Below are positions 1-8,680 of a DNA stretch of 64,000 nucleotides, piece after piece; position 1 is the stretch's first letter, and the number at the start of each line of letters is the position of its first letter. The DNA comes from Rhizobium ruizarguesonis (GTDB taxonomy: Bacteria; Pseudomonadota; Alphaproteobacteria; Rhizobiales; Rhizobiaceae). The stretch is taken from the NCBI RefSeq assembly GCF_012349115.1, contig NZ_PQIG01000071.1, positions 1 through 64,000 on the forward strand. Direction: 5' to 3'. A model generated the notes under the pieces. That model saw only the letters and a list, made by a program, of their open reading frames with translations. It searched no databases and was not told the origin of the DNA. The translations under genes and the position numbers were made by a program.

Positions 1-1
1 G

Positions 2-262
2 CTGCTCGGCCGCGGCATCGAACGCTTCAGGGAAAAGCGATGGTTTCCGATCGGCCCCGCAGCGCTCGACCGTGCGCAGGGCTGGTATCGCCGCTTCGGC
101 AAGTGGTCGCTGCTCGCAAGCTGGCTGCCGATCGTCGGCGATCCGATCACTGTGATGGCCGGCGTCCTGCGGGAGCCGCTGCCGACCTTCCTGGTGCTGG
201 TGGCGATCGCCAAGGTGGGGCGATATCTCGTGCTTGCAGCAGCGACGACGGGGCTTGCGTAA
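2..262 (+). CDS. YqaA/DedA-like membrane protein, C-terminal part
   Basis: The gene enters from the left edge, so only the last 86 residues are visible. The motifs WFP, SWLPIVGDP and a terminal KVGRYLVLAAA stretch are typical of the YqaA branch of the DedA/SNARE-associated membrane protein superfamily. Those are small inner-membrane proteins of poorly defined transport or membrane-homeostasis function. Its TAA stop shares one base with the ATG of the next gene, so the two are probably translationally coupled. The family call is from motif memory; the N-terminus was not seen. Confidence 0.7.
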   Translation: MLGRGIERFREKRWFPIGPAALDRAQGWYRRFGKWSLLASWLPIVGDPITVMAGVLREPLPTFLVLVAIAKVGRYLVLAAATTGLA

Positions 263-993
263 TGTTCCAGCAGATCGTCGACGTCCAGCGTGAGATCTAC
301 CTCGCCTTCGCCGGCCACATAAAGGAATTTGCTGCGGGCGGCGGCTGGGCCTCGTTCCTCGCCTTCCTGCCGATGGGCATCGTTTTCGGCGCCGTCCATG
401 CAATGACGCCCGGCCACAGCAAGTCCGTTCTTGCCACCTACCTTGCCGGATCCTCTACCAGGGCGCACGGGGCGCTCCTTGTATCGCTCGCGCTTTCCTT
501 CACGCACGTGACGATGGCAGTCCTCATAGCGCTTCTTGCCCTGCCGCTGGTGTCACATTCCTTCGTCGACGCCGGATCGTCTCCGACCCTTGAAGTCGTC
601 AGCCGGGCCCTGCTGGGCGTCATCGGCCTCTGGATGCTGGCATCGGCTCTGTTCCGGCACGATCACTCGCATGCGGAGGGCGAAGGGCCGTTGATGGGGG
701 TAGCAGCCGGGCTGGTGCCGTGCCCGCTCACCCTGTTCGTGATGACCTTCGCCATGATCCATCAGGTCGTCGTCACCGGCCTGCTGTTCGCCTTCACTAT
801 GATGATAGGAGTCGGGCTGACGCTCTCCGTGGTCGCCCTCCTGACCGTGGTTTTCCGCGACCGCATCGCCTATCTGATGAGGACGTGGCCGCGGCTGCTC
901 GGTTTTGTATCCCGCGCGACGGGTGCACTCGCGGGGCTGGTGCTGGTTGCCGTCGCTGCGGTCGAGATAGCGAACTGGCTGGCAATTACATGA
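262..993 (+). CDS. NicO/RcnA-like nickel-cobalt efflux permease
   Basis: This 243-residue, strongly hydrophobic protein has about six predicted membrane segments. The signature HAMTPGHSKS (residues 46-55) matches the H-x-G-P-G-H-x-K type motif of the NicO/RcnA family. A His-rich stretch HDHSH (133-137) and GLVPCPLT (150-157) follow, as in metal efflux members. The longer open frame to the left is spurious. The ATG at 262 overlaps the previous stop, and the next gene starts inside this stop (ATGA), giving a compact three-gene unit. Export of Ni2+ or Co2+ is inferred from the family; the actual metal is unknown. Confidence 0.75.
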   Translation: MFQQIVDVQREIYLAFAGHIKEFAAGGGWASFLAFLPMGIVFGAVHAMTPGHSKSVLATYLAGSSTRAHGALLVSLALSFTHVTMAVLIALLALPLVSHSFVDAGSSPTLEVVSRALLGVIGLWMLASALFRHDHSHAEGEGPLMGVAAGLVPCPLTLFVMTFAMIHQVVVTGLLFAFTMMIGVGLTLSVVALLTVVFRDRIAYLMRTWPRLLGFVSRATGALAGLVLVAVAAVEIANWLAIT

Positions 994-1553
994 GGGCAAT
1001 GATGCGTCGAACAAAAATGGTGCTGATTGGCGCGACGGCAGCGCTACTGGTATTGGCAAGCGGCGCCCAGTGCGAGGAGACGAAGTCGCCGTTCCAGCGT
1101 TTCGCCGAGCGGTGCCTCGAACTCGGGCCGCGCTACGACCAGACGGTCGCACTTGCTAGGGAAAGCGGCTGGCCGGATCTGGCGGACGACATGACGATGG
1201 GCATTCAGCCTCTCGGGGTACCAGCGACCTTTCAAGGCTGGCTGGTGAATTCGGATGGCGCTTCTCCTTTCGAGGCGGTGGTGGTCGCACGTGGGGCGGT
1301 TGGTCCAAAGACTGTCGAGAGTTGCACCATGGCGTTCGCCGGGACCGACGCGGCCGCATTCGAGCGGAGTTTCGCCTCGACAGAAGCAGCGCGGCCTTCT
1401 GGAGAGCAAAAGGGACAAGGCCGGGTGCGGAAGTTCTTTGCGATCGAGCGCGAGGGCGTGAAGGAAGCGCTAACGCTCGACCTTCCAATCTATCCGAACG
1501 GCGCCGACGAGGTTGTGGCGAGCGTCGTCTCCGAGCAGCGGATTGAAAACTGA
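990..1553 (+). CDS. Exported protein of unknown function
   Basis: This 187-residue product starts at an ATG that overlaps the permease stop by four bases. The N-terminus has an Arg/Lys-rich head, a hydrophobic core (MVLIGATAALLVLASG) and a small-residue AQC stretch, which suggests a Sec signal peptide. The AQC cysteine does not fit a clean lipobox. The mature part has two further cysteines and no motif I recognise. Its place in the operon suggests a periplasmic accessory to the efflux permease, but this is context only. Confidence 0.6.
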   Translation: MRAMMRRTKMVLIGATAALLVLASGAQCEETKSPFQRFAERCLELGPRYDQTVALARESGWPDLADDMTMGIQPLGVPATFQGWLVNSDGASPFEAVVVARGAVGPKTVESCTMAFAGTDAAAFERSFASTEAARPSGEQKGQGRVRKFFAIEREGVKEALTLDLPIYPNGADEVVASVVSEQRIEN

Positions 1554-1672
1554 AGCCGCTTGACAGGGCGATCCTGCTTTGAGAGTTTCGGGACATGGGG
1601 CAGCGATCGCCCCACGAGGCTACGGCCGAAGAATCGCGTCCTTGAACCCGCACCAACGGAGGACGCGCCGCG

Positions 1673-1825
1673 ATGTCGTCATTTCTTGAAATCACACCTG
1701 ACAAGCTGAATCGGATCATCGGCACCTCAGGCGCCCAGATGCTGATAGACGTCCGCTGCCAGCAGGGACGCAAGCTCAGTCAAGGCGTCTTCGCCTATCG
1801 CCTGTCGTTCGAGTTGCACCCATGA
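1673..1825 (+). pseudogene. Truncated ChrB-like rhodanese-domain stub
   Basis: A 50-codon frame begins with MSSFLEITPDKLNRIIGT and reaches LIDVR, which is how rhizobial chromate-resistance proteins with an N-terminal rhodanese domain begin. The rest of such a protein (over 250 residues) is missing, and unrelated residues follow before the stop. The stop overlaps the ATG of the next gene. It could be a deletion scar of a chromate or sulfur-transfer gene. The identification rests on about 30 residues. Confidence 0.5.
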
Positions 1826-2877
1826 AGAACTCGCCCCCACGAATTGCGATCGTCTGGCGCGGTGACCGGCAAGCCCGGCGAGCGGCGACGCCACAGAACA
1901 ACCGCTTCCACCGGATCTTCGAAGAACTCGCGGCAGTCGGCCTTGCGCCGGAGCCCGCCGTCTTCGACGAAGAATTCGCCGACGATGTTCTCGAACAGCT
2001 CCTTGCAGTCGACGCCGTGCTTGTCTGGGTGAACCCGCTCGACGACGGAAAGACGAGAAAGATCCTCGATCCGCTTCTGCGACAGGTGGCGGAAGCCGGC
2101 CGATTTGTAAGTGCGCATCCGGACGTCATCCTCAAGATGGGCGTCAAGGAGGTGCTCTACGAGACCAGGCATATAGGCTGGGGCGTCGACACACGGCTCT
2201 ATCGCACCGCCGCGGACTTCCGCCAGGCGTTCGTTCCAACGTTCCTAGCCGCCGGGCCGCGCGTGTTGAAGCAGAACCGTGGCAACGGCGGACAAGGTAT
2301 CTGGAAGGTCGAACTCGCTGGAGCGCCTGCCGGCGGTGCGACCTCGATCAGTGTGCTGGAAGCGAAATCAGGCAGTGTCCCTGAAACGATTGACCTGTCC
2401 GACTTCATTTCCCGCTGCGAGAGCTACTTCACCGAAGGTGGCTGCATCGTCGATCAGCCGTTTCAGTCCCGTCTGCCCGAGGGCATGATCCGCTGCTACA
2501 TGTCTGGAAGCAGGGTCGTGGGCTTCGGACAACAGTTGGTCAAGGCGCTGGTGACGCCGCCGTCGGGACCTGGCCGGGAACCACTTCAGCCTGGTCCACG
2601 GATCATGCATCCGGCATCCGCAGAACCGTTCCATACTTTGAGGACAAGAATGGAAAGTGAGTGGACGCCGCAAATGATGTCGACGCTTGGGATCGAAGCA
2701 ACGTCGTTGCCGATCATCTGGGACGCCGATTTCCTTTACGGGCCACCAGACGCTTCAGGCAACGACACCTACGTTCTCTGCGAGATCAACGTCAGCTCCG
2801 TCTTCGCCATTCCTGACGAAGCCCCTGCGGAGATTGCACGCGCAATGGCGTCGCGGCTGCGCGGGTCCGCAGTGTAA
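1822..2877 (+). CDS. Cj0069-like protein, ATP-grasp-like
   Basis: This 351-residue protein fits the Cj0069-type group, which is distantly ATP-grasp-like. A glycine-rich loop KQNRGNGGQGIW (150-161) resembles an ATP-grasp nucleotide-binding loop, and a late CEINVSSV stretch could supply a metal-ligating Glu/Asn pair. No substrate is known. The ATG overlaps the stop of the truncated rhodanese stub, so translation may once have been coupled to that gene. Length appears complete. The family name is recalled, not searched. Confidence 0.6.
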   Translation: MKNSPPRIAIVWRGDRQARRAATPQNNRFHRIFEELAAVGLAPEPAVFDEEFADDVLEQLLAVDAVLVWVNPLDDGKTRKILDPLLRQVAEAGRFVSAHPDVILKMGVKEVLYETRHIGWGVDTRLYRTAADFRQAFVPTFLAAGPRVLKQNRGNGGQGIWKVELAGAPAGGATSISVLEAKSGSVPETIDLSDFISRCESYFTEGGCIVDQPFQSRLPEGMIRCYMSGSRVVGFGQQLVKALVTPPSGPGREPLQPGPRIMHPASAEPFHTLRTRMESEWTPQMMSTLGIEATSLPIIWDADFLYGPPDASGNDTYVLCEINVSSVFAIPDEAPAEIARAMASRLRGSAV

Positions 2878-3028
2878 CTCTGTCGCCGGCGCATTGATCC
2901 CGGATATCAACTCATGTATATTATGAGGTACGTACATCATATCCGTGGCTTGCGGACGGAGACGCGCGAGGTCAGGGTTCCAGACCTGCAGTTCGGCCAT
3001 GCGATGAGAGGGATTTCGGGAGGGGATT

Positions 3029-3679
3029 ATGACGGCCTTGCAACTCAATCCAGATTTTGCCATCGCGGATGAGCAGTCGCTTCGGGCGCTGTTCGAGCCG
3101 ACCCACGCTCTGGCAATCGTGAAGTGTCAGAATTCTCTTGGCGAGCACGCGCAGGAATTCATTCGGCGCTCGCCGTTCTTCTGCATCGGCACGCAGAGCT
3201 CGGAGGGAAAGGCCGACGTCAGTCCTCGCGGCGACCCTCCGGGGTTCGTCAAGGTTCTTGACGAGCGCACCCTGGCGATCCCGGATCGACCTGGCAACAA
3301 TCGTCTTGATACCCTCAGCAACATCATCGCCAACCCGAACGTTGGGCTATTATTTCTTGTCCCCGGTTTCGACGACACATTGCGCGTCAACGGGCGGGCA
3401 AGTCTGAGCAATGATCCTCAACTGCTGACGAGCATGAGCGTCGCTGATCGTCTCCCGAAACTCGCTATCATCGTCAATATAAGCGAAGTTTTCATGTATT
3501 GCGCCAAGGCGTTCAGACGGTCCCGCCTGTGGAGCCCGGATCATTTCCAGGACCGCACGGAGATGCCCTCGCTCATGAAGATCATTCTGGATGAGACGAC
3601 AGGGGCGCCGAAGGACGGGGATGAAATGCGAAAGATGGACGAAGACCTGGAACAAGCCTACCGAAGGACACTTTATTAG
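3029..3679 (+). CDS. PPOX-type FMN flavoprotein (MSMEG_1061-like)
   Basis: This 216-residue protein has a split-barrel flavin-reductase-like fold signature. FFCIGTQSSEGKADVSPRGD near residues 50-70 and a DRPGNNRLDTLSNI segment near 90-105 are typical of the pyridoxamine-phosphate-oxidase-related family that includes MSMEG_1061. The substrate is unknown. It stands alone: the preceding 150 bases contain no gene, and the methyltransferase downstream converges on it. Confidence 0.75.
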   Translation: MTALQLNPDFAIADEQSLRALFEPTHALAIVKCQNSLGEHAQEFIRRSPFFCIGTQSSEGKADVSPRGDPPGFVKVLDERTLAIPDRPGNNRLDTLSNIIANPNVGLLFLVPGFDDTLRVNGRASLSNDPQLLTSMSVADRLPKLAIIVNISEVFMYCAKAFRRSRLWSPDHFQDRTEMPSLMKIILDETTGAPKDGDEMRKMDEDLEQAYRRTLY

Positions 3680-3735
3680 CTGCCCGGCGCGGGCCGAAGA
3701 CGGTCGAGCCCAAACCGTCATCAGCGGAATTTGGC

Positions 3736-4581
3736 TCAGCCCGTCGACACGACACCCAAGCTGAGAACCCACATTTCGCGATAGCAGAAGTCGGGATCGG
3801 AAATCAGACGCTCTGGCTCTTCGCCGATCGCCTTCCATTGGTGATGGTCCGCCTCCGCCAAGTCGCACCTTTGGGCAAGTCCGGATAAAAATTCGAGATT
3901 GTTGCGAATATATTCGCGCTCCACGGGCCTGAGTGGTTGACGGCGCTCCGCGAGCGTGGTGATGGCAGAGACCTTCTCAAGGCCGGCTGCTCGAAACCAC
4001 GCCGTTACGCGCGTTCCCCTCATCGCCCCGGACATCTGCACGTCATCAGACAGCGCGTCGAGCAGACGCCACGTCAGTTTAGGATCTTGGGGCTGATACT
4101 GCCAGACCGAGATATCAACCTCCTTGACAGCAACAAGTCCGCCGGGTTTTACGACGCGGCGGAACTCGCCGATTGCTTGGGTCAGCTCTTCGTCATTCAG
4201 ATACTGGACGACGTTTGCGCTCCAGACTGCGTCGAACGTGCCGGTTTCATACGGCAGCGCAGCAATGTCTCCGATCCGCGTGCTTATCGGACAGACAAAC
4301 CGTTGGTTTGCGATCAAGGTTTCGATTGCCTCGACATTTTCCCGTGCCAAATCAAAGGCCTCGATATGTCCCTCGCTGCCCAGCAACTCCGCCATCAAAG
4401 GCAGGAAGACCCCATTGCCAGCACCTGCGTCAAGCACTGACCATCCGGGTCGAATACCGGCGGCGCGAAGAGTGGCATCGTACTCGTCCTTTAATGCCAG
4501 GTAGTGAACGTCAAGATGTCCGCCAGCGCTGAGCTTATGCCCAGTCGATGTAATCTGTTCGGAGTTTGATGCGGTGTTCAT
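3736..4581 (-). CDS. Class I SAM-dependent methyltransferase
   Basis: This 281-residue protein carries SAM-binding motif I, VLDAGAGNGVF (49-59). An acidic FDL follows after motif I, and FDAVWSANVVQYL is present as motif IV/post-II. The layout is that of a UbiE/Methyltransf_11 enzyme. The acceptor is not evident. It is convergent with the flavoprotein gene. Upstream lies a non-coding stretch of about 350 bases with a gene fragment and a repeat, so it is probably transcribed alone. Confidence 0.8.
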   Translation of the reverse strand: MNTASNSEQITSTGHKLSAGGHLDVHYLALKDEYDATLRAAGIRPGWSVLDAGAGNGVFLPLMAELLGSEGHIEAFDLARENVEAIETLIANQRFVCPISTRIGDIAALPYETGTFDAVWSANVVQYLNDEELTQAIGEFRRVVKPGGLVAVKEVDISVWQYQPQDPKLTWRLLDALSDDVQMSGAMRGTRVTAWFRAAGLEKVSAITTLAERRQPLRPVEREYIRNNLEFLSGLAQRCDLAEADHHQWKAIGEEPERLISDPDFCYREMWVLSLGVVSTG

Positions 4582-4743
4582 TTTGTCTGCCCGTCCTGGT
4601 TCCGAACGACGGCGTTCATAGGCATGGACTTATGCACAGGTTCGTCAGCCTTGCGCCCTAGCCATGATATAAAATCCGGCTCGCAGCTCTCATCATCCTA
4701 TTGACGCAGCGAAAAGATACCGCTTTTCGAGGACTGTCAACGG

Positions 4744-4850
4744 CCATCCAACCGACAGCCTCGCTTCCCCATTCCTGTGCCCTGCGTATTCCGCCATCAG
4801 CCAGATGTGGCGGACGATCGCAAAGAGATGGGTGGCTTCGACGTCGTCTA
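4744..4850 (-). pseudogene. 3' tail of a phosphotransferase gene
   Basis: About 107 bases closely resemble bases 11447-11558, the part of the complete phosphotransferase gene that encodes the segment ending near GWIARE. The shared run includes tctcgcttccccattc and catcagccagatgtgg. No start, no upstream portion and no continuous frame remain. The fragment stops exactly where the dispersed repeat begins. I read it as a remnant of a paralogue or of a local duplication. Confidence 0.75.
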
Positions 4851-4932
4851 AAGCACGTCGCGCAAAAGTGTGCAGCGGTTTTGCGATAACGACATGCGTA
4901 AAAACAAGGACCTAAAGCGCGACGCGCTTTAG
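4851..4932. repeat. Dispersed intergenic repeat, copy 1
   Basis: The core reads cgcaaaagtgtgcagcggtt, then gataacgacatgcgtaaaaa and a palindromic aaagcgcgacgcgcttta end. The same core occurs inverted at 43369-43475, and a diverged copy lies at 36951-36991. It ends four bases before the stop codon of the flavoprotein gene, so the terminal palindrome could form the 3' end of that transcript. Together with the phosphotransferase scar, it accounts for most of the 4582-4935 gap. Confidence 0.7.
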
Positions 4933-4935
4933 CGT

Positions 4936-5505
4936 TCAGGGATTGACCCAGCGGGAGGAGGTCAGCGCGCCCAGTTTGTCGTAGGCAAAGACTGCGCGTC
5001 GGTTGTCGGCGTGGCGCAGCTGGAACCAGTCCAGCGTCTCGGCCCGGAATATCAGCAGTCCGAAGAAGGCCCGTCCATCGGCGTCTGCGACCGCTGCCTC
5101 ACTCGCCGGCCGCTCGCCGATGTCGTCGCCCGGCGGCCCGCCCATATAGGTACTGCGCGTCGATCGCGGCAGCAGGCTCCAGGCCTCGGCCGCAAGTTCG
5201 CTGGCCGGTCCATGGAGTTCGGCCGATCCCTGAAGGCGAAGCTGCACTCTCGGCTGCGGGCCAAAGCCGAGGATGGTGACCAAAGGATTGGCCGATATTT
5301 CCTGCCATTTCGGGCTTCTGACATCCGTATGGATTTCCAGGACGCGTCGCGCCACATCCACGCGCCTCAGCACCACCATGCGGGCCTGCGGCCGCCCGCC
5401 GGCGTCGACCGAACAGAGGTTCAGGTAGCGGAAGGCCGACTGCGGATCGGCGGCAGCACCTTCCAGCTCTGCCCAGGCCGATGCATCGACCTCGGCGAGG
5501 TTCAC
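4936..5505 (-). CDS. Pyridoxamine 5'-phosphate oxidase-like flavoprotein
   Basis: This 189-residue protein resembles Alr4036/PdxH-like FMN-binding split-barrel proteins. RMVVLRRVD, an SPKWQEISANP segment and a C-terminal LDWFQLRHADNRRAVF stretch correspond to FMN-contact regions. It lies 85 bases downstream of an SDR gene on the same strand, so the two probably form one transcript. The physiological substrate is unknown; a role in vitamin B6 salvage is possible but not shown. Confidence 0.75.
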   Translation of the reverse strand: MNLAEVDASAWAELEGAAADPQSAFRYLNLCSVDAGGRPQARMVVLRRVDVARRVLEIHTDVRSPKWQEISANPLVTILGFGPQPRVQLRLQGSAELHGPASELAAEAWSLLPRSTRSTYMGGPPGDDIGERPASEAAVADADGRAFFGLLIFRAETLDWFQLRHADNRRAVFAYDKLGALTSSRWVNP

Positions 5506-5590
5506 TGTGTCGCCTCAGCGTTCTTTATCTCGCCGGCCTTGACGTAGTCGCAGCGCATCGCTGTTCTCCCTGGCGTTGAGAGCGATCCCA

Positions 5591-6295
5591 TCAGACGGAC
5601 CGGGTAAGGCCACCGTCGATCTTGAGGCTCTGGCCGGTGATATAACCCGCCCCTTCGGAAACCAGGAAGGAAATCGTCGCGGCCACTTCGGCGCTGGTGC
5701 CGTAGCGCTTCATCGGCACGCTGTCGCGGCGCTCCTCCGTCGCCGGCAGGCTGTCGATCCAGCCCGGCAGCACATTGTTGATGCGGATGCCGTCGCCCGC
5801 ATAGGTATCGGCATAGATCTTCGTGTAGGCGGCGAGCCCTGCACGGAACACCGCCGAGGTCGGGAACATCGCCGACGGTTCGGACACCCAGGCGGTGGAG
5901 ATATTGACGATTGCACCCGACTTCTGCGCCAGCATGATCGGCGTGACCAGCCGCACGGGACGAACCACGTTCATGAAATAAATGTCCATGCCCGCGTGCC
6001 ACTGTTCGTCGGTGACCTCGGTGATCGGCGCACGGGGACCGTGGCCGGCGCTGTTGACGAGAGCGTCGACGCGGCCCCATTTCTCCATCGTGGCGTCGAC
6101 CAGGCGCTTGAGGTCGTCGTTCGACTGGTTCGAGCCGGTGACGCCGATGCCGCCCAGTTCGGCGGCAAGCGCTTCGCCTTTGCCTGACGAAGACAGGATG
6201 GCGACCTTGAAGCCATCGGCCGCCAGCCGCCTCGCGGCTTCCGCACCCATGCCACTGCCGCCAGCCGTAATGATCGCTACCTTTTCTACTGCCAT
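5591..6295 (-). CDS. Short-chain dehydrogenase-like protein with altered active site
   Basis: This 234-residue Rossmann protein has a TAGGSGMG nucleotide loop (residues 10-17) and an NSAGHG motif. Aligning its NIST and PTSAVFRAGL segments by eye with FabG places Thr, Ser and Arg where classical SDRs have Ser, Tyr and Lys. The usual YxxxK is therefore absent. The start at 6295 is chosen over a longer frame because AGGGAGA precedes it by about six bases. It heads a probable operon with the flavoprotein and is divergent from a LysR gene. A non-classical reductase or a binding protein is possible. Confidence 0.8.
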   Translation of the reverse strand: MAVEKVAIITAGGSGMGAEAARRLAADGFKVAILSSSGKGEALAAELGGIGVTGSNQSNDDLKRLVDATMEKWGRVDALVNSAGHGPRAPITEVTDEQWHAGMDIYFMNVVRPVRLVTPIMLAQKSGAIVNISTAWVSEPSAMFPTSAVFRAGLAAYTKIYADTYAGDGIRINNVLPGWIDSLPATEERRDSVPMKRYGTSAEVAATISFLVSEGAGYITGQSLKIDGGLTRSV

Positions 6296-6411
6296 CGTCG
6301 CTCTCCCTGTTCGATTTGCACCCATTGCCGGGCGTTGATCCCCGGAATATCATGGGCTCCAAGCGAGAGCGAACCAGTTTTCGTGACATATCCCAGTAGA
6401 AAAACTATCGA

Positions 6412-7299
6412 ATGTCCATGCTGATCGGCAATCTTCCATCCCTCAACGGCCTCAAGGCCTTCGACGTGGCGGCGCGTCATCTGAACTTCCGGCTCGCCGC
6501 CGAAGAGCTCGGCGTCACCCAAGGTGCTGTCGCCCAGCACGTGCGCGGGCTTGAGGCGGAACTCGGGGTGACATTGTTCGAGCGCCTGCCGAAGTCATTG
6601 GCGCTGACGGGCGAGGGGCGAAGCTACGTCGCCGACGTCAGGCGCGCCTTCGAACTGCTCGCAAACGCGACGGCGAACCTGAAGCCTCAGCCGGTCAAAC
6701 TGGTGGTCAGCACGACACCAACCTTCGCCTCGAGATGGCTGATCCCGCGTCTTCCTGATTTCACCTCGAGACATCCCGATCTCGATCTCCACATCCTGGC
6801 GACGGACCGTATTTCCGTCTTCCAGACAGACGGCGTCGATCTCGCCGTCCGATATGGCAGCCCTCCCTTCGGTCCCGGCCTTGCCGCCGAACTGCTGTTC
6901 GAGCAGGAGATCATCGCCATCTGCAATCCGAACCTCGTCGCCGTGGGAGCCGAGCCCAACAACGCAGAAGAACTCTCGCACTATACGCTGCTTCACGATG
7001 CCCATAATTCCTGGCCCGAATATATCGATCGCTTCCTCGGCGGCGGCGATGCCACGCTGTTTCGGGGCATCAGCTTCTCGCAGACATCGCACGCGATCGA
7101 AGCTGCAATCGCCGGACAGGGCATCGCCGTGGCGACCCGCGCTTTCGTCTCGACCGACATCGAGGCGGGCAGGCTGAGGCAGGTCTTCGACGGCGCCCTC
7201 AAAACGCGGTCGCACTTCTATCTGGTGAAGCCGCGATATCGGAAGTCCGAAGCGGTGGACAAGCTTCAGGACTGGCTGCGGTCAGAGGTGCAGAGCTGA
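6412..7299 (+). CDS. LysR-family regulator, GcvA-like
   Basis: This 295-residue protein has an N-terminal winged helix-turn-helix (about residues 8-68, including LAAEELGVTQGAVAQHV) and a type 2 periplasmic-binding-like effector domain. The wording LPSLNGLKAFDVAARHLNF is typical of the GcvA branch. It is divergent from the SDR/flavoprotein pair across 116 bases, the usual layout for a LysR gene and its target. The effector is unknown. Confidence 0.85.
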   Translation: MSMLIGNLPSLNGLKAFDVAARHLNFRLAAEELGVTQGAVAQHVRGLEAELGVTLFERLPKSLALTGEGRSYVADVRRAFELLANATANLKPQPVKLVVSTTPTFASRWLIPRLPDFTSRHPDLDLHILATDRISVFQTDGVDLAVRYGSPPFGPGLAAELLFEQEIIAICNPNLVAVGAEPNNAEELSHYTLLHDAHNSWPEYIDRFLGGGDATLFRGISFSQTSHAIEAAIAGQGIAVATRAFVSTDIEAGRLRQVFDGALKTRSHFYLVKPRYRKSEAVDKLQDWLRSEVQS

Positions 7300-7436
7300 T
7301 GGTCGTACAGCCATCGCTCAAGGAATGGACCAACTGCGGCAGGTTTGCGCCAACAGCAGACCAAGGCCAAACAGCTTTGGTCGGTTCGAAACGATGGTAT
7401 GATGTGTTTCGTTCATTTAAGGTTTGGGCTCGCTTT

Positions 7437-7826
7437 ATGGATCCGTTGCCGGATTTTCAAGATTTATTGGATCGCATGACAGCCTCTTATCGGGCAGGGG
7501 ACGCGGCTGCTTGCGCCGCAATGTTCACTCTCGATGCTCAGTTGTATTCGCCCTACGCGGCTCCTGCTTTTGGCCGCGAAGCGATAGAGGCGCTTCACCA
7601 TGAGTGGACCCATGGGGGAGTGCCGGACAAGAAGTTGCAAGTTCTCCAGTCGGGAGGATCGAATGACACAGCGTGGACCCTCAATGCATACTCCGAGGAC
7701 GGGGGGAAAGTTCGAGGAAATTCCCTGGCCGTCTGGCAGCGGGGTCGTGACAGAGTGTGGCGCATCCGAATTTGCTCTCTAAACGACGACCAGCGCGAAG
7801 TTAACCATGGGCCTACCAAATCTTAA
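7437..7826 (+). CDS. NTF2-like/SnoaL-type protein
   Basis: This product of about 129 residues has the layout of a DUF4440/NTF2-like alpha+beta barrel: an N-terminal helix with YRAGDAAACAAMFT, then YSPYAAPAFGREAIEAL, then a beta-rich end. The open frame extends to 7299, overlapping the LysR stop by one base. The extra 46 residues do not look like the family, so I prefer the ATG at 7437. No strong ribosome-binding site is seen there, so the start is uncertain. Function is unknown. Confidence 0.6.
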   Translation: MDPLPDFQDLLDRMTASYRAGDAAACAAMFTLDAQLYSPYAAPAFGREAIEALHHEWTHGGVPDKKLQVLQSGGSNDTAWTLNAYSEDGGKVRGNSLAVWQRGRDRVWRIRICSLNDDQREVNHGPTKS

Positions 7827-7973
7827 GGCTTGTTGGGGATGGAACAGTGAGCGGCATGCTTCGGGCACGACAGCCGAGCGATTAAGACCGGATCGCGCCA
7901 CAAGCGATCATTGCCCCAGGACGAGTTTTGCTTAGACTGGCCAAACTGATCATTTTGAAGTTGGACGGCATCT

Positions 7974-8528
7974 ATGATTTCTCTGAAAGGTGCTGGGGTG
8001 CGATTGAGACCCGCTTCGCCTGATGATGCCGAGGCTCGGTTTTCGTTGGGAACGGACGCCGACATTTCGAGAATGTTCGGAGTGAGCCAGTCAGATGTAA
8101 AACCAATCACGAGAGATGCAGCCGAAGAATGGGCCCAAGGCCAAGCCCAAAATCCCTACGCCTGGATGATCGAACTCGAACAGCGCCTAATCGGGGAAAT
8201 CAAACTTCATAGCCTAAATTTCCAGGATCGGCGGGCATCAATGGCGGTTGCCATTTATGACCCAGCACTCCTTGGAAAAGGACTTGGGAGCGAGGCGATC
8301 CGTCTGCTTTTGCAACATGCCTTCACAGAGCTCAAACTCCATCGCATAGGAATTAGGGTGCTTGCCTACAATGAACGCGCAATCCGAGCCTATCAGAAAT
8401 GTGGTTTCGTGGTGGAGGGACGAGAGCGCGAAACCGCCTTCGTGGACGGCAAATGGCATGACGACCTTATGATGGGTTTGCTTTCCACGGAATTTCAGGG
8501 CTGGCTGCGGTCAAAGGTGCGGAGCTGA
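7974..8528 (+). CDS. GNAT-family N-acetyltransferase (RimJ/RimL type)
   Basis: This 184-residue protein has the acetyl-CoA loop LGKGLGSEA (residues 100-108), followed by a long helix, HRIGIRVLAYNERAI and YQKCGFVVEG. That order is the standard one for COG1670 acetyltransferases. Its C-terminal residues (GWLRSKV) resemble those of the LysR protein ending at 7299 (DWLRSEV). The acceptor is not predictable. It stands alone between intergenic stretches of about 150 bases. Confidence 0.85.
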   Translation: MISLKGAGVRLRPASPDDAEARFSLGTDADISRMFGVSQSDVKPITRDAAEEWAQGQAQNPYAWMIELEQRLIGEIKLHSLNFQDRRASMAVAIYDPALLGKGLGSEAIRLLLQHAFTELKLHRIGIRVLAYNERAIRAYQKCGFVVEGRERETAFVDGKWHDDLMMGLLSTEFQGWLRSKVRS

Positions 8529-8680
8529 CGGCCTGCCACGATCACCTCATCATCAAATGATGGGCACCTATCGGCGCTTTCCGAAGTCGGTAGTCCTGAG
8601 CCGACTTTGCAATCCAGCCTTATCTTGGTGAATTCGATTATGTCAGTTAGGGATAGCGATATCTTCAACGGACTATATCG

